Assembly: GCA_963812505.1 (NCBI GenBank)
Contig: CAWEVM010000008.1
Span: 1 to 64,000, forward strand
Direction of reading: 5' to 3'
DNA: 64,000 nt
From: JAMXLO01 sp963812505
Lineage (GTDB): Bacteria > Pseudomonadota > Alphaproteobacteria > Acetobacterales > Acetobacteraceae
The notes under the pieces were generated by a model that saw only the letters and a list, made by a program, of their open reading frames with translations, did not search any database and had not been told where the DNA came from. Position numbers and translations under genes: made by a program. This document shows, piece after piece, positions 1 to 9,247 of the stretch (the first letter of the stretch is position 1; each line of letters begins with the position of its first letter).

Positions 1-2
1 CA

Positions 3-758
3 CGCGTTCTGCGCAGCATTCTCGACAAGGTGCGCGACCCGGACACTGAAATCCATGTCGCCGGCATCACCGAGATTGGCGGCACCGGCGACCAGTTCCG
101 CTATCTGGAGTACCTTGAGACAGGCGAGGTGCTGAAGAACGTTCACCGCGCGGTCCGCGAGGGCTTCGATGCGTTCCTGATCGGCAACATCGCCGATCCT
201 GGACTGCAGGAGGCGCGCGAGATCGCCGATATTCCCGTGCTGGGCCTGTGCGAGTCGGCATTGCACGTCGCCTGCATGATGGGCGCGAGCTTCTCGCTGG
301 TAACGATCAACGAGAAGTTCACGCCGCGTATTGTAGAGAACGTGCGGCGCTACGGGCTCCGTGATCGGCTGGCGGCGGTGAACCGCATGCAGGTCGACCG
401 GCTGACCGACCTCGGCGTCGCATTCGGCGATGCGGAGGCGCGCGATCGGATCGTCGCGCAGTTCACTCGTGCCGCGCAGGCCAATGCCGAGGCGGGCGCC
501 GAGGTGGTGATTGCCGCGGGTGGCGTGGTCATGGCGCTGCTGGCGCACGCCGACATCCACGACGCCGCCGGTATGCCGATCCTCAACGGCATCACCAACC
601 TGGTGAAGCTTGGCGAGATGGCGGTGAAGATGAACCGCCTGATGGGCGGGCGGTTCACCTCGAAGCGCTGTACCTATGCGCCGCCGCCGCCGGACCAGAT
701 CGCCGAATTCCGCAAGCATTACGGGGCGGATATCTATCCAACGGTGAAATCGCCATGA
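3..758 (+). CDS. Asp/Glu/hydantoin racemase-like protein, 5' truncated
   Basis: The reading frame is open to the window edge, so the true start lies upstream. The visible ~250 residues read as the Asp/Glu/hydantoin racemase fold: a conserved first cysteine in GLCESALH and a following segment GASFSLVTIN typical of the family. At the place of the usual second catalytic cysteine (normally GC followed by a small residue) the sequence reads VIAAGGVVMAL, with no cysteine. It may therefore be a one-cysteine relative such as a decarboxylase or isomerase rather than a true racemase. Its TGA overlaps the ATG of the next gene, which argues for a shared operon with the decarboxylase-like and aldolase genes downstream. 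Substrate unknown. Confidence 0.75.
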   Translation, partial: RVLRSILDKVRDPDTEIHVAGITEIGGTGDQFRYLEYLETGEVLKNVHRAVREGFDAFLIGNIADPGLQEAREIADIPVLGLCESALHVACMMGASFSLVTINEKFTPRIVENVRRYGLRDRLAAVNRMQVDRLTDLGVAFGDAEARDRIVAQFTRAAQANAEAGAEVVIAAGGVVMALLAHADIHDAAGMPILNGITNLVKLGEMAVKMNRLMGGRFTSKRCTYAPPPPDQIAEFRKHYGADIYPTVKSP

Positions 759-1600
759 CACAGGTTGTTCTCCGCACCGCGCTCGGCAAGTCGCCGCTGG
801 TGCGTGCGCTCAAGCAGGGCACAGTGCGTTCTGACCGCGTAGGCTTCGACTTCGTCGAGGTCGATCCGGTCACCCGTGCCTTCCGCCGAATGACACGTGC
901 TCTGGAATTCGACCTGTGCGAGATCGCGCTGACGACCCACGCTCAGGCGCGGGCCTACGGCAAGCCGATCACCGCACTGCCGGTCGTGCTGTTGCGCGGC
1001 CTGCATCATGGCGCGCTGATCTGCCGGCGCGATTCCTCGCTGCGCGGGCCCGCCGATCTGGTGGGCAGATGGGTGGGCGTGCGCGCCTGGTCGCAGACCA
1101 CCGGCGTCTGGGTGCGCGGCATCCTGCACGACGAGTACGGGATCGCGCCCGACTCGATGACATGGGTGACCGAGGAAGACGCACACGTGCAGGAGTTCGC
1201 CGATCCTCCGTTCGTGCAGCGCATCGCAGCGGGTCAGGACCTGCGGGCGATGCTGCTCTCCGGCGAGATCGACGCGGCCGTCGCGTTGGCGGGGCTGGAG
1301 CCGGCGCAGGTGTGCACGGTCTTGCCTGACGCCGATGCAGCCGCCGCGGCCTGGTCGCGCAAGACCGGTGCCTATCCAATCAACCATGTCGTCGTGGTGA
1401 AGGATGCGCTGCTGGCCGAACACCCGTGGCTCGCCGTCGAACTGATGGGTCTGTTCGAGGCGTCAATGCGGCTCGCCGACGACACCGTGCCGTACGGCAT
1501 CGCTGCCAACCGCCCTGCCATCGAGCTGCTGATGCGCTATGCTGCGGAACAGGGGCTGATCCCCCGCGCCTACAAGGTCGAAGAGTTGTTTGTGACATAA
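755..1600 (+). CDS. 4,5-dihydroxyphthalate decarboxylase-like protein (periplasmic-binding fold)
   Basis: The 281-residue product resembles the family annotated as 4,5-dihydroxyphthalate decarboxylase or NMT1/SsuA-type substrate-binding protein: N-terminal TALGKSPLVRALKQG, then FDLCEIALTTHAQARAYGKP, then the binding-protein-like GPADLVGRWVGVR. No signal peptide is visible, which favours a cytoplasmic enzyme over a transporter component. It overlaps the upstream racemase-like gene by four bases and is followed at 72 bases by an aldolase, suggesting a small catabolic operon. The family is known from phthalate degradation. The actual substrate here is inferred only, and no ABC permease genes are adjacent. 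Confidence 0.7.
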   Translation: MTQVVLRTALGKSPLVRALKQGTVRSDRVGFDFVEVDPVTRAFRRMTRALEFDLCEIALTTHAQARAYGKPITALPVVLLRGLHHGALICRRDSSLRGPADLVGRWVGVRAWSQTTGVWVRGILHDEYGIAPDSMTWVTEEDAHVQEFADPPFVQRIAAGQDLRAMLLSGEIDAAVALAGLEPAQVCTVLPDADAAAAAWSRKTGAYPINHVVVVKDALLAEHPWLAVELMGLFEASMRLADDTVPYGIAANRPAIELLMRYAAEQGLIPRAYKVEELFVT

Positions 1601-1671
1601 TGGTCGGCTTAATCCGGCCATGACGCGTGACGATCGGGCTTCGCCCGAAACCTACATGTAAGGAGGAGACG

Positions 1672-2535
1672 ATGGCCGACATTCCCCGCCTCAACGGCGC
1701 GATCAAGGCACTGGAATCCGGCAAGCCGGCGTTCGTTCCCTTCACCAGTGGCGAGATCAGCAATGCGCTGACCATCTCCGCCGCGCCCTATGACGGCGTG
1801 GTGTTCGAGATGGAACACAACCCGTACGACATCAAGGCGCTGCGCGACTGCCTGCAATACATGCTGAACCGCCGGCAGATCGCCACCTCGGGCAGCATCG
1901 CGCCGGCGGTCACCCCGTTCGTGCGCATCCCACCGAACGGCGGCGAGAACAGCCAGTGGATCGCCAAGCAGGTTCTGGACATCGGCGTCTATGGTATCGT
2001 ATGGCCCCATGTATCCACGGTAGAGGACGCGCGCAACGCTGTGCAGGCCTGCCGCTATCCGCGCCCGCGCGAGGCCAAGTACTACGATCCGCCGGGCCAG
2101 CGCGGCGACGCGCCGCGCACCGCCGCGCGCTACTGGGGCCTGACCGATCAGGAATACTACCCGCGCGCCGACACGTGGCCGCTGAACCCGCAGGGCGAGG
2201 TCCTGGTGGTCATCATGTGCGAGGAGAAGCGCGCGATCGCCAATCTGCCGAAGATGCTGGAGCAGGTTCCCGGCATCGGCGTCGTGCTGATCGGTGAGGG
2301 CGATCTCTCGCAGGACCTCGGCTATCCGCGGCAATACGAACACCCGACGGTAGCTTCGGCAATCAACGAGGTGCTGGCGATCTGCAAGCAATACAACGTG
2401 CCGTGCGGCCATCCCCACGTGGACGCGAAGAACGTGGAAAGCCTGATCGAGCAGGGCTTCCGCTGGCTGATGCCCGGCCCGGTGCCGTCATTCGCTGCGC
2501 TGGAGATCGGGCGGCGGGTGTCGGGACGGGTGTAA
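1672..2535 (+). CDS. HpcH/HpaI aldolase/citrate lyase family protein
   Basis: The 287-residue class II aldolase would cleave or form C-C bonds of 2-oxo-acid substrates with a divalent metal. Visible family features are VFEMEHNPYD near residue 45, PFVRIPPNGG, the GVYGIVWPHVSTVEDARNAV segment, and the C-terminal IGEGDLSQDLGYPRQYEH stretch. I place the start at the ATG at 1672 because a strong AGGAGGAG lies 6 bases upstream; the frame is open further upstream but without such a site. It is third in the run of genes starting at the window edge, and the secreted Rid gene follows after 3 bases. The natural substrate is not deducible. Confidence 0.85.
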   Translation: MADIPRLNGAIKALESGKPAFVPFTSGEISNALTISAAPYDGVVFEMEHNPYDIKALRDCLQYMLNRRQIATSGSIAPAVTPFVRIPPNGGENSQWIAKQVLDIGVYGIVWPHVSTVEDARNAVQACRYPRPREAKYYDPPGQRGDAPRTAARYWGLTDQEYYPRADTWPLNPQGEVLVVIMCEEKRAIANLPKMLEQVPGIGVVLIGEGDLSQDLGYPRQYEHPTVASAINEVLAICKQYNVPCGHPHVDAKNVESLIEQGFRWLMPGPVPSFAALEIGRRVSGRV

Positions 2536-2538
2536 AGG

Positions 2539-2994
2539 ATGAAGCGCACGAAACGGCTGGTCCGTAACGTATTGCTCATGGCGGTCCCGCTGTTGCCTGC
2601 TGGTCAGGTGAGCGCGGAACCGCTGGAGTATATCGGAAAGCCAGTTCGAGGCATTCCGGTTTCACCGGCAGTGAAAGTTGGGAAGCTGGTTTTCGTTTCC
2701 GGCACCCCCGCTTTCGACGGCAACGGCAAACTCGCGGTCGGCGACTTCCCGATTCAAATGAAGCAGGTCATGGACAACATGACGGCCGTTCTCAAAGCTT
2801 CTGGCGCCGGCTGGGATCGTGTGGTGAGAACGAATGTGCTGCTGATACGGTCCGGTGATTTTCCGGAGATGAATCGTATCTACTCGACGTACTTTCCAGA
2901 GGGACGGTTTCCTGCCCGGACCACCGTTATCGTCGCCGGGCTGCCACATCCGGATTTCCTCGTGGAAATCGAATGTGAGGCGCTGCTCGAGTAG
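2539..2994 (+). CDS. Exported Rid (YjgF/YER057c/UK114) family protein
   Basis: The 151-residue protein starts with a basic N-terminus and hydrophobic stretch (NVLLMAVPLLPAGQVSA) that looks like a Sec signal peptide cut after VSA. The mature part is a Rid domain: GKLVFVSGTPAFDGNGKL, the subunit-interface region with MKQVMDNMTAVLKASGA, and the conserved arginine in FPARTTV followed by VEIECEALL. Classical RidA hydrolyses reactive enamines or imines in the cytoplasm, so export would put this member to a different use. It sits 3 bases after the aldolase gene and is probably the last gene of that operon. Confidence 0.85.
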   Translation: MKRTKRLVRNVLLMAVPLLPAGQVSAEPLEYIGKPVRGIPVSPAVKVGKLVFVSGTPAFDGNGKLAVGDFPIQMKQVMDNMTAVLKASGAGWDRVVRTNVLLIRSGDFPEMNRIYSTYFPEGRFPARTTVIVAGLPHPDFLVEIECEALLE

Positions 2995-3042
2995 CGCCGT
3001 CATTGCCAAACCAGCCACGCCGCGGCGGTGAAGTGCGGCCGA

Positions 3043-4420
3043 TCAATCCGCGGCCATCGCAGTCGCCGGCGTCATCGCTGCCATCACCGCGCGCACATCG
3101 TCCACTTCATCCAAACTGCGCAGCGTCGCCAGCAGCGTCTCCGACGCCTGCTTCGACATCGCGCGCGTCGCACAGTTCAGGAACTTCGCCTCCAGCAGCT
3201 CCGTCGGCAGTGGATGCTCCGGCCCACGCCCGAGCGGCCGCGCCACCTTTGCCGTCAGCACCCGCCCATCCTTCAGTGTCGCGCGCACCTCCGCGCCGAA
3301 ATGCTCGGTGCTCGCCATCGACATTTTGGGATGCGGCGCGGCGTGGATACACGGCAGCAGCATGCGGATCGCGGGATCGCGGAAGCTGTCGCCCTCGAAA
3401 TGCTCCAGCGCCACGCGACGATCCAGCAGCGCGCGCGCCAGGCAGGTACTGCACGCTGAACTTGGCATCGAGCTCGCTCTGCGGATCCGGCCGGTTGGTG
3501 TGCGCCAGCCGCCGCGGATGCGTCCATGAGTCCACGCGCTCCACCATCGCCGGTGTCAGCGCGTGCTCGCGCACCAGCATCAGCATCGCATCGACCGCCG
3601 GATGCGTGCTGCCGCAGCACGGATACTGCTTGATCGCCACACCCGGCTGCACGATGTCCCACGGCTGACCCCAGTCGCGCAGGATCGCGTCGGCGTCGAA
3701 ATTCCCCGCGCCGTTGAATACGTGCAGGAACCCCTGGCCGTGCTCCAGCGCGCCCGCGTTGGCGGTGAACCCGTCCGCGGCAAGCAGCGCTGCCAGCATT
3801 CCGTTGCGTGAGCAGTGTCCGACATGCAGCGGCTTGGTCATGGTGCCGAAGTTCGCCTTGACCCCTGATGCGAACGATGCCGCCAGTCCCAGCGCCGTCG
3901 CCGTTGCCTCCGGCGTCAGTCCCAGCAGGTGGCAGCACGCAGCGGTCGAACCGAACACGCCGAGCGTTGCCGTCGGGTGCCAGCCCTTCTCGTAGTGATG
4001 GAAATTGACGCCGCGGGCGATGCGCGTCTCGGTCTCCCAACCCGCGACATAAGCGGCGATGAACGCCCGGCCGTCGACCGTGCGTGTTTCCGCGAGGGCG
4101 AACAGTGCAGGCAGGATCGGCGCAGATGGATGCCCGCCCAGTGTGTCGCTGCAATCGTCGAAATCCAGCGCGTGTGAGGCGGTGCCATTGATCAGCGCCG
4201 CATCCAGCGCTGCCACGCGCTGTTCGGTGCCGAAGATCAGGCACGGGCCGTCCGACGCAGTCACGCGCGCCACGATGCGCGCGCACGGCTCGCTCGCGCC
4301 GGCGAGCGTGCAGCCGACTGTGTCGATGATCGCAACGCGCGCCCAACGCACCGCCTCCTCCGGCAATGCGTCGTAGCGGACGCTGGCAATCCGTTCAGCG
4401 AGGGCTTCGGCGATGGTCAT
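3043..4420 (-). pseudogene. MmgE/PrpD family protein, single frameshift
   Basis: The first ~325 residues (from ATG at 4420, with GGGAGGAC just upstream) read as a MmgE/PrpD (2-methylcitrate dehydratase/iminosuccinate-disproportionase type) protein: GCTLAGASEPCARIVA, DFDDCSDTLGGHPSAPILPA, MTKPLHVGHCSRNGMLAA and IKQYPCCGSTHPAVDAM. After AKFSVQY, near 3449, the frame must shift by one base to continue into the expected C-terminal domain (CLARALLDRRVALEHFEGD, ending EVDDVRAVMAAMTP). Together the two frames give the usual ~459 codons. The single-base change is either a genuine inactivating mutation or a sequencing error. Coding quality on both sides is intact, which favours a recent event. Confidence 0.8.
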
Positions 4421-4441
4421 GGTTGTCCTCCCGCGCTTGCA

Positions 4442-5107
4442 TCAGGGTGTCGGGCCTGGCACCGGCATCGGTTGTGGCGGCATCGCCTGCGGCGGCATGT
4501 CAGGTGGTGACTGCATGTCCGGCGGCGGCTCCGTGCCCGGCGGTGTCTGCGTCAGCGGCTGCTGCTCTACCGGCGCCTGCACCGCTCCGGCGGCCAGCAG
4601 CCAGGAAGCCAGCGAACGGCGAACCTGGTATTCGAATTCGACATTCATGCGATCCATCATGGTCTTCGTCATGTCGTACAGCCGTCCCGCAAGGTCGTCG
4701 AGATCGCCCGTGTAGGTGGATGACACGCTTGCCTGGGCATAGCCGGCGCGGGTGGTCGGTGTGTTGTAGATGTCGAGCTGTACCGCGAAGTTGCCGTTGA
4801 TTGTGTCATCCCGCCGTGTCAGCGAAGCATCCTGGATGACGAATACCGCCAGATCGGCGGCGCCGAGTGCCTGCAATCGATCCTGTGCCATGTCGCGCAG
4901 AGCCTGCACTGGCGGCGCAGGGTCGAGCTGGCTGACGTCCGGAGGGACGCCGGATGGCACGAAGCGCTGCTCAATCTGCAGCGTTGAGACGTTCAGTCGC
5001 AGCGGCGTCAGATAGCTGTAGCGCAGCGGCAGGTATTCCCTTGGCTTGCTGCCGCCGCAACCGGCGACCAGCCATGGCAGCAGCAACGACGCCCGCCGTG
5101 TCATCAT
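4442..5107 (-). CDS. Predicted lipoprotein with proline-rich C-terminus
   Basis: The 221-residue product begins MMTRRASLLLPWLVAGCGG, a lipoprotein signal with lipobox VAGC, so it should be lipid-anchored in the envelope. The central part (residues ~25-165) has no family I recognise. The last ~45 residues are almost entirely Pro, Gln, Met and Thr in short repeats (PPDMQSPPDMPPQAMPPQPM), likely unstructured and perhaps spanning toward peptidoglycan. Two adjacent ATG codons overlap the hslO stop codon, so it is probably translated from the same message as hslO. Function unknown. Confidence 0.75.
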   Translation of the reverse strand: MMTRRASLLLPWLVAGCGGSKPREYLPLRYSYLTPLRLNVSTLQIEQRFVPSGVPPDVSQLDPAPPVQALRDMAQDRLQALGAADLAVFVIQDASLTRRDDTINGNFAVQLDIYNTPTTRAGYAQASVSSTYTGDLDDLAGRLYDMTKTMMDRMNVEFEYQVRRSLASWLLAAGAVQAPVEQQPLTQTPPGTEPPPDMQSPPDMPPQAMPPQPMPVPGPTP

Positions 5108-6063
5108 GCCGGAGCACCGCGGCCGCGCACATCCTGCCGCGGGAATCGGAAGTCGTAATTGCAGAACTCGCAGGTCATTACGATGTCGCCATCCACCGCC
5201 ATGTGGTCCAGGTCTTCGGGCGGAAAGCCCTCCAGAATGCCGACCAGCCGCGCACGCGAACAGCGGCAGCCGTAGGACAGCGCGCGCGACCGGTCGGTCG
5301 CCACGCCTTCGGTATGGAACAGCCGGTACAGCAGTCGCTCGGGTAGCAGCGCATCGTCCAGCAGCTCCGCGTCGGTCAGTGTGCCGGCGAGTATCGTCGC
5401 TGTGCGCCAGCTTTCTTCCTGTGCATCGTCATCCAGTGAAGGGTCGATGCCGCCGGCGCCGGCGATCTTTTCGAGCACCAGCGCGCCGGCACGCCAGCCA
5501 TCCGCGGTCTCGTCGCAGGCGAGATACACAAAGCACCGAAGCTGCTCGCTGGTGCTGAAGTAGTGCAGCGCCATCTCGGCCAGGTTGCCGCCCTCGATGG
5601 TCACGATACCCTGGTGGCGGTTCTGGTCCGGCCCTTGGTCAACGGTGAAGGCGAGATAGCCACCGCCGAGCAGACTGTCCGCCGCCGGAGATGGATCCTT
5701 GCGCAGCAGTTCCTCCAGCTTCTTCGGATCGGAACGGGCATAGCCGCGCAGCGCGCCGGTGTCGGTGCAGTCGGCGAGCAGCATCGGCACAGCGCCGTCG
5801 CCCTTCGCCTGCACACTGAACGAGCCGCGGAATTTCAGCGCCGTCGAGAGTGCCGCCGCCAAGGCCAGCGACTGGCCGGCGAGCCGGGTCACCGCCGGAT
5901 GGTTCGGGTGGCGGGTCAGCAGCGCCTGGGCCAGCGGCCCAAGCCGCACGAGGCGGCCGCGCACCGGGCGGCGCGGGAGGTGGAACGACGTCACGCCACG
6001 CGGCACGACAATGTCGGGCACCGGCGGTCGCTCGCCGTCCAGGAAGGCAGGAGTTTCGGACAT
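5104..6063 (-). CDS. hslO: Redox-regulated chaperone Hsp33
   Basis: Hsp33 is a cytoplasmic holdase activated by oxidation of a zinc-bound cysteine switch. The C-terminal zinc motif is present as GCRCSRARL followed by TCEFCNYDF, the CxC...CxxC signature, and the core has GGGYLAFTVDQ and GIVTIEGGNLAEMALHYF. The ATG at 6063 (MSETPAFLDG) gives a 319-residue protein of normal length; an earlier start at 6141 would add 26 residues unlike the family and would run into the divergent acetyltransferase gene. In many alphaproteobacteria hslO follows argF; here it is ~8 kb away and paired with a lipoprotein gene. Confidence 0.93.
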   Translation of the reverse strand: MSETPAFLDGERPPVPDIVVPRGVTSFHLPRRPVRGRLVRLGPLAQALLTRHPNHPAVTRLAGQSLALAAALSTALKFRGSFSVQAKGDGAVPMLLADCTDTGALRGYARSDPKKLEELLRKDPSPAADSLLGGGYLAFTVDQGPDQNRHQGIVTIEGGNLAEMALHYFSTSEQLRCFVYLACDETADGWRAGALVLEKIAGAGGIDPSLDDDAQEESWRTATILAGTLTDAELLDDALLPERLLYRLFHTEGVATDRSRALSYGCRCSRARLVGILEGFPPEDLDHMAVDGDIVMTCEFCNYDFRFPRQDVRGRGAPA

Positions 6064-6109
6064 CGCCCCAACATAGGCACAGGCCGCCGTGCGGGCTACC
6101 GTCGGCCAG

Positions 6110-6598
6110 ATGCCAGCAGACACATATGCGTTGCGTCCCATGGTCGCAGTGGACGCGGTGGCGGCACTGATCCGCGTCGCCTTCGCCGCCCAGTCGGTGG
6201 TGACCGATCCCTTGCCTTCAGCCCTGCTCGTAACCGAAGCCGATCTGGCGGCTCATCTTGAGATCGGGGCGGGGGCGGTAGCCGAGGCGGCAGACCGGCT
6301 GGTTGGCGCTGCGCTGTGGGCCGAGCTGGATGGCGGCCTGTACCTAAGTCGGCTGGCAGTGCATCCGGCCCGGCGCGGCCGCGGCATTGCGAAGGCGTTG
6401 GTTGCGGCGGCGGAATTAGCGGCGCGCTCGATGGGCCTGCCGCGCATGCATCTGAGCACGCGTCTTGTGCTGCTTGATAACCGCCGGCTGTTCGTCGTTT
6501 GCGGCTTCGTCGAGACGACGCGCGACACCCACCCCGGCTATGCCGAGCCGACCTTCGTAAACATGGAAAGACGGCTGACCTCACCCGGGAAGCCTTGA
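6110..6598 (+). CDS. GNAT family N-acetyltransferase
   Basis: The 162-residue single-domain acetyltransferase has the acetyl-CoA-binding motif A: LSRLAVHPARRGRGIAKALV, with R/Q-x-x-G-x-G/A in the form RRGRGIA. The C-terminal LLDNRRLFVVCGFVETTRD is also typical. The ATG at 6110 leaves 46 bases to the divergent hslO start. A GTG at 6089 is possible but would shrink that gap further. It is followed at 2 bases by an MFS transporter gene, so the two are probably cotranscribed; the acceptor substrate is unknown. Confidence 0.85.
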   Translation: MPADTYALRPMVAVDAVAALIRVAFAAQSVVTDPLPSALLVTEADLAAHLEIGAGAVAEAADRLVGAALWAELDGGLYLSRLAVHPARRGRGIAKALVAAAELAARSMGLPRMHLSTRLVLLDNRRLFVVCGFVETTRDTHPGYAEPTFVNMERRLTSPGKP

Positions 6599-6600
6599 GA

Positions 6601-7770
6601 ATGGGCGCCAGGCCCTGGCTCATCCTTGCCGCCGTGGCGCTGGCCCGCATCGGCTTTGGCTACCAATACCAGACCGTGGCAACGCTCGGCCCCGACCTGA
6701 TGCAACTGTACAGGCTGGACTATGCGGGCCTCGGCACGCTGATCGGCGCGTTCATGCTGCTGGGCGGCTTCCTGGCGCTGCCGCTCGGCATCCTGGCCCG
6801 CCGGTTAGGCGACCGACTGGTGCTCGGAGCCGGTCTCGCTCTGATGGTGCTTGGCCCGGCGGTCAGCGCGGCTGCCGCAGGCCCGGCCGGGATCGGCGGC
6901 GGCCGCAGCGCGGCTGGGGTCGGCGCGGTGGCCATGATCGTGTTACAGAACAAGATCATTGCCGACTGGTTCACCGGACGCCGGTTCATGTGGGCGATCA
7001 GCGTGTCGGTCGCCGCCTACCCGATCGGCGTCGGCCTCGCGCAGCTTGTGCTGCCGCCGCTGGCGCTGGTGTATGGCTGGCGCGCCGCCTTTTTGTCCGG
7101 CTCGTTCCCCATGGCCGCGGCGCTGGCGCTGTTCCTGGTCAGTTTCCGCCCGTCGCCGCATGCGGCACCTACGTCCCCCAGGTTCTCGCTGCCGGGCGGC
7201 CGCGAGTGCCTGCTGCTGGTGATCGCGGGACTGATCTGGACCGCCTATACTGCCGGTTATTCAGGCTACACCGCCTATGTGCCGTCCCTTATGGCGGCGC
7301 GGGGCCAGAGCCTGATGCTGACGGGCCTGGTGCTGACCATCGCCACCTGGGGCAACGTGCCGGCGACCCTGCTCGGCGCCGGCCTTGCCGCGCGGGTCGG
7401 CGGGTTCCGCATATTCCTGCTCGGCACCGTGGCGCTGGTGCTCGGAATGACCGGTGCCGCGCTGCTCGACTGGCCGGTGATCTGCGCCGTGGTGGTCGGC
7501 GTCGTGGGCTCGTTCCACCCAGGCGTGATCATGGCAGTCGGCACGCTGTCGGCGCGACCCGAGAACCGCGCCGTCGGCATGGGGCTGTTTTATTCAATGT
7601 ACTACGCCGGCGGCGCAGTTGTGCCGGCGATGTGCGGCTGGGCGGCCGACATGTCGGGCGGTCCGGAGGGTGCGCTGCTGGCCGCCGCGGCAGTCTCGGC
7701 GCTGGCAGTGCCATTGTACATGCTGCATCGGCGCCTGACGGCGCACGAGCTCATGCTGGCAAGGGCATGA
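6601..7770 (+). CDS. MFS transporter
   Basis: The 389-residue integral membrane protein has about 12 hydrophobic segments and the MFS layout: GILARRLGDRLVLGAG after TM2-3 is the usual cytoplasmic loop motif, and IIADWFTGRRFMWA is typical of nitrate/cyanate-type (NNP/CynX-like) members. I start it at the ATG at 6601 because the N-terminal helix begins there; the frame is open upstream through the acetyltransferase gene. Its 3' end overlaps the convergent HpaB-like gene by 20 bases. Substrate not predictable. Confidence 0.85.
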   Translation: MGARPWLILAAVALARIGFGYQYQTVATLGPDLMQLYRLDYAGLGTLIGAFMLLGGFLALPLGILARRLGDRLVLGAGLALMVLGPAVSAAAAGPAGIGGGRSAAGVGAVAMIVLQNKIIADWFTGRRFMWAISVSVAAYPIGVGLAQLVLPPLALVYGWRAAFLSGSFPMAAALALFLVSFRPSPHAAPTSPRFSLPGGRECLLLVIAGLIWTAYTAGYSGYTAYVPSLMAARGQSLMLTGLVLTIATWGNVPATLLGAGLAARVGGFRIFLLGTVALVLGMTGAALLDWPVICAVVVGVVGSFHPGVIMAVGTLSARPENRAVGMGLFYSMYYAGGAVVPAMCGWAADMSGGPEGALLAAAAVSALAVPLYMLHRRLTAHELMLARA

Positions 7771-9223
7771 CCACGTCCAGGTCATAGGTCGACATCAGCT
7801 GGTCCACCATGCCGCGTACCACACTCCAATCGAAGGTGCGGTAGCTGTGGCCCGTGGTGACGAAACGAGCACCTGCATAGAACATCTCATATTGCGTGTG
7901 CCGCGAGGCGAACTCCGAGCCGATGGCATCCCACGCCGCCTTCAGCAGCTTCACCTTGTCCTGAGAACTGAAATTCGCTGATCGCTGGGTCCTGTGCAGG
8001 ATCGGTGCGAGCTCCGGATTGGCCCAGTCGCGGAACGACGACGGCAGCATGATCAATGCCCCGCCGGCCAGATCGCGGATGAGGTTGATCAGCCGGGGAT
8101 AGAGGTCCTGCGTCACCGTGTGTGCCGAATAGAGCTGATGCCGGTCCGGCAGGTAGAACTCGCCGCGCATGCCGCCAGAGGCCTCCATGCCGGCAAGCAT
8201 CGCCTCCACCATGCCTGCGCTCGCCGCCAGGCTGCCGAGTTGTTCGCGGACCTGCGGCATGTTGGTGGTGCCGATCGCCTCGGTGATCTTGTGCGCGAGG
8301 CCGACCAGGAACTTCACCTTCACCGACAGCCTGATCTGCGCCTGATAGTTCTGAAAGACATGACCGGGAGTGTCATGGAACTGGGCGCGGCACATGTCCG
8401 TATCGCGATGCACGAACACGCGTTCCCACGGCACCTTTACGTCGTCGAAGTAGAGTATCGCATCGTTCTCGTCGAAGCGTGCGGACAACGGATTGTCGAA
8501 GACCGATACCGCATGCGCCTCGTAGCTCTTGCGCGACAGCACCCGCAAACCAGCGGCGTTCATCGGCAACGCGCATGAGAACGCCAGGGCTTCCTCACCA
8601 GGTTTCAGCGGTTGCAGATTGGCCACGAACACCTCGTTGGCCATGATCGAGCTGGTGCCCAGCATCTTGGCACCGCGGATCGTCAATCCGGTGGTGTCCT
8701 CATCGACGATCTGCGCGACAAGCTCCTCCGCCTGCTCGCCCCAGTCCTTGGAGCGATCCGCCTGCGGATTAACGATCACATAGGTAAGAAACAGATCGCT
8801 TCGTGTCGCGTAATCCACATAATCGGCAAACGCCTTGGCGCGCGCCGGCCCATGCGTCATGAAGACCTCGATGCCCATGCGCTGGCCGATGAGCGCGGAG
8901 GCGACATGGTCTGGTGAGCGGCCCATGAACCCGTAGCTGAGCCGTGCCCAGGCCTGCAGCGCCTTGCGCCGATCGACGAGTTCCTCGTAACTGCGCGGCA
9001 TCTGCCAGCAGCGATTCACCCGCCGTCCGCCACCTGTGGGCGCGAACGTCATCATCTCCAGGTTTTCGGGGCGCGATTGGTAGTCGTAGAGGCGCGCCGC
9101 GGAGGCTACCGTGTTGCGGTACGCCGGGTGTGTTGTGACGTCGTCGACCAGCTTCCCGTCAATGTAGATTGTCCGTCCGTCGCGCAGCGATTCGATGTGC
9201 TCCGCCCCCGTCTTGCACTGCAT
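7751..9223 (-). CDS. 4-hydroxyphenylacetate 3-monooxygenase (HpaB-type) oxygenase component
   Basis: The 490-residue protein is the flavin-using oxygenase of a two-component hydroxylase family acting on phenolic acids. Visible hallmarks include IESLRDGRTIYIDG at the N-terminus, FMTHGPARAKAFADY, IRGAKMLGTSSIMANEVFV, YFDDVKVPWERVFVHRD and the C-terminal RDLAGGALIMLPSSFRDWA. The ATG at 9223 has GGGAGAAG at good spacing; a TTG at 9238 is less likely. No HpaC-type flavin reductase is present in the window, so reduced FAD must come from elsewhere. A GST gene lies just upstream on the same strand, consistent with aromatic metabolism. Confidence 0.88.
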   Translation of the reverse strand: MQCKTGAEHIESLRDGRTIYIDGKLVDDVTTHPAYRNTVASAARLYDYQSRPENLEMMTFAPTGGGRRVNRCWQMPRSYEELVDRRKALQAWARLSYGFMGRSPDHVASALIGQRMGIEVFMTHGPARAKAFADYVDYATRSDLFLTYVIVNPQADRSKDWGEQAEELVAQIVDEDTTGLTIRGAKMLGTSSIMANEVFVANLQPLKPGEEALAFSCALPMNAAGLRVLSRKSYEAHAVSVFDNPLSARFDENDAILYFDDVKVPWERVFVHRDTDMCRAQFHDTPGHVFQNYQAQIRLSVKVKFLVGLAHKITEAIGTTNMPQVREQLGSLAASAGMVEAMLAGMEASGGMRGEFYLPDRHQLYSAHTVTQDLYPRLINLIRDLAGGALIMLPSSFRDWANPELAPILHRTQRSANFSSQDKVKLLKAAWDAIGSEFASRHTQYEMFYAGARFVTTGHSYRTFDWSVVRGMVDQLMSTYDLDVVMPLPA

Positions 9224-9247
9224 CGAAGCTTCTCCCAATGCTCCACC

